Shown: in pieces, positions 5,965 to 9,687 of the stretch
Position numbering within the stretch: the first letter of the stretch is position 1
Layout: every line of letters starts with the position of its first letter
DNA from: Planctomycetota bacterium
GTDB taxonomy: Bacteria > Planctomycetota > MHYJ01 > WSZJ01 > JACPWG01
NCBI GenBank assembly: GCA_016220045.1
Contig: JACRIP010000230.1
Span: forward strand, 1 to 9,687
Reading direction: 5' to 3'
DNA length: 9,687 nt
Position numbers and translations under genes: made by a program
The notes under the pieces: generated by a model
Told to the model about the DNA's origin: nothing
Databases searched by the model: none
Seen by the model: only the letters and a program-made list of their open reading frames with translations

Positions 5965-7491
5965 CTACCCGAAGAGCAAAAGCCCGATCATCAGCAAGGG
6001 GAAGGCGACCGCCTTGAACGGGAGCAGGAGCACTCCGCCCAGGCCACCGCCCTCCCGCCCGCGGTCGCGGTAGGCCGCGACCTCCGGCTCGGTCAATCGG
6101 GATGCGCACTCGAGGGCCTCCAGGTCGCGGGCGAATTCCGCATCCTGGAGGGTCGCCTGCGCCTCCCGCACTTCGGCCGCCGTCGCCTTGATCTGCGCAA
6201 TCACGTCCGCGAACCTCCCCCGTCCGTACACGCAGCCGAAGTTGATCGCCGCGCGCAGGATCTGCACCTCGCGCGCGATGGTCACGGCCTTGAGCAGGGC
6301 GCGGCTCTCCGGGTCGGTCGCGTTCGGCGCTCGGTACCGGCCATCGGTCGCGATTTCGCAGGCGAAAGCCTTGCCGCGGGCGTCGCTCCCGCAAACGCGC
6401 GCGCGCACCAGCGGGGGTGCGCCCTGCGCGGACCACGGAATCCGCCAGAGGCGCACGCAGGTCTCTCCCGGCCCCATGCGGGCCAGGCGCAGGGGGGCGA
6501 TCGGCGCACCCGGACTCGCGAACTCCCGACGGCTCTTCAGAACCTCCTCAGAGTCTTCCGCCGAATCGAGCGCGACGTTCGGGTCCGGGATTACCCTGAC
6601 CGTCACGTCGCGCAACGACACGTCGAAGAGGCCCCAGAGACTCTCACCCAGGTCGCGCTCGATGATGCCTTCGTCGGCGAGAAAGAGGTACGCACCCGCG
6701 GCGTCGCCCGCGCGCGCCAGGGCACGCAGCAGTCCTTCCTGCCCGCCCGGCAGGCCGAGCACGTTGATGTCCGCCCCCGCCCGACGCATGACCTCGAGCA
6801 ACGACGGCAGCGAATCCGGCGCGCCCTCCAGCTCGCTCAGGTAGAACCCGCAGGCCGGCGCCCCCGTGCGGCGGACCGTCCAGAGTGCGTCATCGAGGGC
6901 CGTGAGACCTGCGCCATGGCCGTTCTCCCCGAACGAGGGGTGCGCGGCCAGCTCCGCGATCGCGGCCTGCGCCGCGGCCGGCTGCCCCCACGCGACTCGG
7001 GTCTCTACCTTGTCCGCGAACGTGAGGACGGTGACCCGATCCTGATCGCGCAGGCGGGCGACGAGGCGCGCGGCCGCGGCGGTCGCGAGCTTCCACCGGT
7101 TCCCGTCCGCCATCGAGTGGCTGGCGTCGAGGGCGATCGCCCAGTGCCGGGCCGGAGCGGCCGCGGCGTCGGCCGGCGCCGTGGTCAGGGCGAGCATGAG
7201 ATACGCCCGGCCATTCTCCCGGTCGGTTCCGGTGCCGCCCAGGACCAGGCGTCCGGTCACCGGGCCCTCCGGCTTCACCGGCAGGGCGAACCGGTAGGCG
7301 GAGAGGAACTCGTCGAGGCGCACGGCATCGCCGGCGATGCCGCGCTGTTGCCGGTTGCCGGACCGCTCCCCGCCCTGTTGCAGGGAGTAGTACGCCTGAT
7401 CCCGGTATCCCGGGCCGGGCCCGCAGGCGGCGAGGGGTACGAGCAGCGCGAGGGCGAGTCCGATTCGGCACCCGGACGGGACGCGGCGCAT
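5965..7491 (-). CDS. VWA-domain lipoprotein with C-terminal hydrophobic segment
   Basis: This 508-residue protein opens with a lipoprotein signal (RIGLALALLVPLAAC) whose lipobox LAAC places the lipidated cysteine at residue 23. A region reading DAVRLDEFLSAYRFALPVKP (56-75) recalls the segment before the VWA domain in YfbK-type proteins. The VWA domain (about 115-285) shows the metal-binding motif DASHS (122-126), with the usual Thr and Asp supplied by GLTALDD (195-201). A beta-rich part, then a helical, charged part (about 395-475), lead to a hydrophobic C-terminus (about 485-508) containing LLPFKAVAFPLLMIGLLLFG. Intact metal-site residues suggest a cation-dependent binding role at the envelope. 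The ATG at 7491 is preceded by GGGAGGA four bases upstream, which decides it over an in-frame ATG at 7509. It heads an operon with the secretin-like gene. A partner role is likely; its ligand is unknown. Confidence 0.85.
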   Translation of the reverse strand: MRRVPSGCRIGLALALLVPLAACGPGPGYRDQAYYSLQQGGERSGNRQQRGIAGDAVRLDEFLSAYRFALPVKPEGPVTGRLVLGGTGTDRENGRAYLMLALTTAPADAAAAPARHWAIALDASHSMADGNRWKLATAAAARLVARLRDQDRVTVLTFADKVETRVAWGQPAAAQAAIAELAAHPSFGENGHGAGLTALDDALWTVRRTGAPACGFYLSELEGAPDSLPSLLEVMRRAGADINVLGLPGGQEGLLRALARAGDAAGAYLFLADEGIIERDLGESLWGLFDVSLRDVTVRVIPDPNVALDSAEDSEEVLKSRREFASPGAPIAPLRLARMGPGETCVRLWRIPWSAQGAPPLVRARVCGSDARGKAFACEIATDGRYRAPNATDPESRALLKAVTIAREVQILRAAINFGCVYGRGRFADVIAQIKATAAEVREAQATLQDAEFARDLEALECASRLTEPEVAAYRDRGREGGGLGGVLLLPFKAVAFPLLMIGLLLFG

Positions 7492-7541
7492 GTTTCCTCC
7501 CAATCCCAATCGACAAGCGAAAACCCCGGCACGACGCTGCG

Positions 7542-7570
7542 ATGGTAGTCGTCGCGAGCACGCAGGTCAA
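7542..7570 (-). promoter_or_regulatory. Sigma70-type promoter for the VWA/secretin-like operon
   Basis: On the minus strand, TTGACC (7570-7565) and TACCAT (7547-7542) are 17 bases apart. They match the -35 and -10 consensus at five and four of six positions. The start of transcription would fall near 7535, leaving about 44 bases before the ATG at 7491. The -35 box is the same word as that of the promoter at 510-539. It lies only 11 bases from the edge of the large inverted repeat, which may have inserted just upstream. Confidence 0.5.
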
Positions 7571-7580
7571 GACCGGAGGG

Positions 7581-7789
7581 TGCATGTCCGGTATTGCGCA
7601 ACGACGACTGAACCACAGAGGCACAGAGACACAGAGGCGACGGGAACGAGGAGCAGGCCGTTCCGCGCCAGGGCGCGTGGCGAGATTCGGTGACGAAGGT
7701 GCGGAACGGCCTGCTCCTCGTTCCCCTCGTCGTCTCTGTGTCTCTGTGCCTCTGTGGTCTCGTTCTCGTCTCGCAGAACCGGACATGCA
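7581..7789. repeat. 209-bp imperfect inverted repeat with CACAGAG-rich arms (MITE- or REP-like)
   Basis: The left arm 7581-7666 and right arm 7701-7789 are reverse complements with three exact blocks. The outer tips are 7581-7592 against 7778-7789 (12 bases, TGCATGTCCGGT). The middle block is 7612-7636 against 7734-7758 (25 bases, containing CCACAGAGGCACAGAG). The inner block is 7642-7666 against 7701-7725 (25 bases, beginning GGGAACGAGGAGC). A 19-base stretch between the first two blocks has diverged, and a small indel separates the other two. The centre is 34 bases. The CACAGAG-rich core is, as I recall, one of the commonest intergenic repeats in Planctomycetes, Verrucomicrobia and Chloroflexi. 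No target duplication is visible and no transposase is encoded. Confidence 0.85.
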
Positions 7790-7845
7790 CGCCAGACCCG
7801 AGCGCCGAGGCCGGCCGACCGCCGATCCGGGCCGGCGCCGCGGGG

Positions 7846-8088
7846 TCAGCGGCGGGACCGGCGCGCGGCTCGCTGCGTCGCCGCCGCCGCGGCCTGCGTG
7901 AAGCGCTCCGGGAGCGGGCCCTTGGCCACCGCGTCCAGGGCGCCCCGGGCCTCGGGCGTGCCCGCCCACTCCAGGTCCTCGATCGCGCGCAGGACTCGCA
8001 GGGCCTCGACCGGCACGGCACTCGGTCGATCGGCCGCGGCAGGCACGCACAAGCGGAGCAGGAGCGTGATCGGCGCCGGGCGACGCAT
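7846..8088 (-). pseudogene. Remnant of the C-terminal tail of a planctomycete WD40 protein
   Basis: The 80-residue frame contains ALRVLRAIEDLEWAGTPEAR followed by GALDAVAKGPLPERFTQAAAAA. This closely recalls the tail of large WD40-repeat proteins of Gemmata-like planctomycetes, where a segment of the type RA(I/V)E-LE-x-x-GTPEAR-x-L-x-x-L(A)-GAP-x-x-x-LT-EA ends the protein. The WD40 repeats and the rest of such a protein (usually over 500 residues) are absent. The bases upstream to 8280 show no matching sequence in the same frame. The first 20 residues (MRRPAPITLLLRLCVPAAA) could be a signal peptide, so a small exported protein is an alternative. No convincing Shine-Dalgarno sequence precedes the ATG at 8088. 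It sits beside the large inverted repeat, suggesting a site of gene loss. Confidence 0.5.
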
Positions 8089-8252
8089 AGGGATTCTACA
8101 GGACGTGGGATGCCGGCGATCTCCGCCCTCGCCGCGCGGACTCCGGCCGGACTCCGACCAACGCGTGCGCCGCCCAGGTGGCGGGCTCGACCGGGTTGAG
8201 GGGAGGGTCCGGGCGGCGGCCCGGATCGCCGGGCGGATGACTTCCGCAGCCC

Positions 8253-8274
8253 TTAAAGCACCGCTGCCGGGTGC
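8253..8274 (-). terminator. Weak intrinsic terminator after the cysteine synthase gene
   Basis: On the minus strand, GCACC (8274-8270) and GGTGC (8262-8258) form a five-base-pair stem around a seven-base loop, followed by TTTAA (8257-8253). It starts about 26 bases after the stop codon of the gene. The stem is short and the T run only three, so this is a tentative call. Confidence 0.35.
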
Positions 8275-8299
8275 GGTCAAGGGCGATCGTGCCGGGCGG

Positions 8300-9271
8300 T
8301 CACGACCCGGTGCCGCTCCCGCGCGCGTCCGGGCCGGAGCCGATGATCGGGTCGTGCTCGAAGCGGCAGGCGCCGGGCTTGCAGTGGGCCAGCCCGAGCG
8401 ACCGGTACTTCAGGTAGCTGTCGGGAAAGACAGTGACCACCACCTCCGCCCGCCGCCCCACCTCCTGCGCGGCCAGCAGGTTCGCACCCGACGAAATCCC
8501 CACGCAGTACCCGTGCGCGTCCGCGAGCCGCTTCGCCGCCGCGCGCGCCTCCGCGCTGCCCACGCGGACGACCTCGTCGATCAGCGGGTGCAGCCCGCCC
8601 TTGCCGTTCCCGGCCAGGGCGGGAATGAACCCGTCCCCGATCCCGGCGATCTCGTGCGCGCCCGCCGGCCCTCCGGACATCACCGCAGACTCCGCCGGCT
8701 CCACCGCCACGATCCGGGCGGCCGGAAAGGCCTGCTTGATCCGCCCGCCGACGCCGATCAACGTGCCGCCGGTCCCCACCCCCGCCACGAACGCCCCGAT
8801 CGGTCGCCGGGTGAACGCCTGAACCTGATCGAGGATCTCCCGCCCCGTGGTTTCGAAGTGGCATTCTGTGTTGTACGGGTTCGAGAACTGGTCGGGGTTG
8901 AACCAGCCGTGACGGGCCGCCAGTTCGTCGCGAATCCGCGCCGCCTCGGCGAAGCTGCCCTCCCGGGAACACAGGACCAGTTCGGCCCCGAGCTCGCGCA
9001 CGATCTGCTTGCGCTCCTCCGTCATGTTCTCGGGCATGACGATGGTGATCGGATAGCCCTTGCGCCGGGCGAGCCAGGCGAACGCGATGCCCGTGTTGCC
9101 GCTGGTCGCCTCGACGATGTGCATGCCGGGCCGCAGGGTGCCGGCCTGCTCGCTCTTTTCGAGAATGTACTGCGCGATGCGGTCCTTGATACTCCCGCAC
9201 GGGTTCGTACACTCCAGCTTGGCGAGGACGCCTTCGACCTCCACCAGCGGCGTGTTGCCGACGACATTCAT
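8300..9271 (-). CDS. cysK: Cysteine synthase family PLP enzyme (O-acetylserine/phosphoserine sulfhydrylase-like)
   Basis: This 323-residue fold-type II PLP enzyme carries the family marks in order: GNTPLVE (5-11); NPCGSIKDR (23-31) with the PLP-binding lysine at K29; the substrate loop EATSGNTGIA (54-63); the phosphate-binding GVGTGGT (164-170); VEPAESAVMSGG (190-201); and ISSGAN (259-264), whose serine contacts the PLP ring nitrogen. The family makes cysteine from activated serine and sulfide, or from a thiocarboxylated carrier in the CysM branch. The N-terminal part is short: only seven residues separate VE (10-11) from AKLE (17-20), where CysK usually has a longer loop. The tail (284-323) has a Cys pair (CKPGAC, 297-302). 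The symbol marks the family; CysK versus CysM versus cystathionine beta-synthase is not settled. The ATG is preceded by AAGGA nine bases upstream. It appears to be transcribed alone. Confidence 0.88.
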   Translation of the reverse strand: MNVVGNTPLVEVEGVLAKLECTNPCGSIKDRIAQYILEKSEQAGTLRPGMHIVEATSGNTGIAFAWLARRKGYPITIVMPENMTEERKQIVRELGAELVLCSREGSFAEAARIRDELAARHGWFNPDQFSNPYNTECHFETTGREILDQVQAFTRRPIGAFVAGVGTGGTLIGVGGRIKQAFPAARIVAVEPAESAVMSGGPAGAHEIAGIGDGFIPALAGNGKGGLHPLIDEVVRVGSAEARAAAKRLADAHGYCVGISSGANLLAAQEVGRRAEVVVTVFPDSYLKYRSLGLAHCKPGACRFEHDPIIGSGPDARGSGTGS

Positions 9272-9687
9272 GGGAAAGAGTCCTTGCGCGTGAAAGCCGA
9301 TTCGCTCGTGCCCGCCCCCTCCGGCGGGCCGTCCCAGGCCGTGGGAAGGGCAAAGGGCGAGCCCCCGAGGCCGCCTTCCCTTGCGCGCGGAGGCAGCGCC
9401 GCGGGGCGCGCCGGTGCCGAAGTGCGGCGCGGGGGGTCACTCCGCGCGGAGGAGCGCGGGAATTCCCCCGCCGGGCGGACGCGAGCGCGGAAAATGACTC
9501 GCTCGACGGGCGACGCGGCCCGTGCCACCCCCCCCGCCCGGCCGCATGGAGGAGAGCGGAAAACCCGATGGCCCCTTGCCCGTCGAATCCGGCATTACCT
9601 GTAGATACGGCCGCCGCGGCGGAGAGGGCGACGCGCGCTGGGGTGAGAGGGCAGAGACACCCGCGGGACCGCCGGCATGATGGACCC
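9272..9687. other. Right-hand intergenic region, nothing recognised
   Basis: These 416 bases lie upstream of the cysteine synthase gene. Open frames are present on both strands but are Arg/Pro/Gly-rich and look like GC-driven chance. Two ten-base palindromes, TCCGCGCGGA (9441-9450) and GGGAATTCCC (9458-9467), sit close together about 175 bases before the cysteine synthase start. I cannot point to a promoter for that gene. A pair of ATG codons at 9677-9682 has no ribosome binding site and cannot be called as a gene start. Confidence 0.45.

Noticed and set aside
4644..6017. A plus-strand open frame of about 457 codons opposite the secretin-like gene.
   Set aside because: It is Arg/His/Gly-rich with no domain. 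The opposite strand has a signal peptide, ribosome binding site and repeated N-domain patterns.
7507..7509. Upstream in-frame ATG of the VWA gene.
   Set aside because: The Shine-Dalgarno GGGAGGA lies between it and the ATG at 7491, and starting there would put extra residues before a well-formed lipoprotein signal.
7754..9604. A plus-strand open frame of over 600 codons.
   Set aside because: It is antisense to the cysteine synthase gene, has Arg/Pro/Ala-rich low-complexity sequence and no recognisable motif. The minus strand carries all the family motifs of a real enzyme.

Overview
The window is very GC-rich and uses strongly G/C-ending codons. Its mix of features points to a member of the Planctomycetes or a neighbouring phylum, probably from a metagenome. 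The clues are a decayed copy of a C-terminal tail typical of planctomycete WD40 proteins, long intergenic palindromes containing CCACAGAGGCACAGAG, and short GC-rich palindromes with TGAA/TTCA or AGGA/TCCT loops. This placement rests on recognition by eye, not on a search.

Layout, left to right. (1) Positions 1-285 are probably the low-complexity tail of a protein that begins outside the window. (2) A good sigma70-type promoter (510-539) precedes a two-gene unit: a MoaD/ThiS-type ubiquitin-like sulfur carrier ending in Gly-Gly (616-903) and a cytoplasmic Asp-box (BNR) beta-propeller (906-1997). The Shine-Dalgarno sequence of the second gene is formed by the Gly-Gly codons of the first. (3) An intergenic stretch with three palindromic repeats leads to an unrecognised membrane protein (2404-3393) and an exported or anchored, cysteine-rich protein with a TPR-like segment and a C-terminal secretin/TonB short N-terminal (STN) domain (3473-4288). 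(4) A dense palindrome cluster (4451-4582) separates these from two convergent minus-strand genes. Reading from 7491 down to 4698, these are a von Willebrand factor A (VWA) lipoprotein with a C-terminal hydrophobic segment, then an exported protein that looks like the N0-N1-N2-N3 periplasmic part of a type II secretion secretin but stops before the pore domain. (5) Upstream of the VWA gene are a promoter, a 209-bp imperfect inverted repeat and a WD40-tail remnant. (6) A cysteine synthase family gene (8300-9271, minus) is followed by a weak terminator. The last 416 bases hold nothing I can support.

How the genes may work together. The strongest candidate for something undescribed is the VWA lipoprotein plus pore-less secretin operon, with a second STN-domain protein converging on it. 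Secretin N-domains normally bind partner proteins in the periplasm, so these three could form an envelope assembly that uses the secretin scaffold without a channel. The second candidate is the sulfur carrier/propeller pair. A cysteine synthase lies about 7.4 kb away, which recalls the CysO-CysM pathway of mycobacteria, but the distance means this link is only a suggestion.
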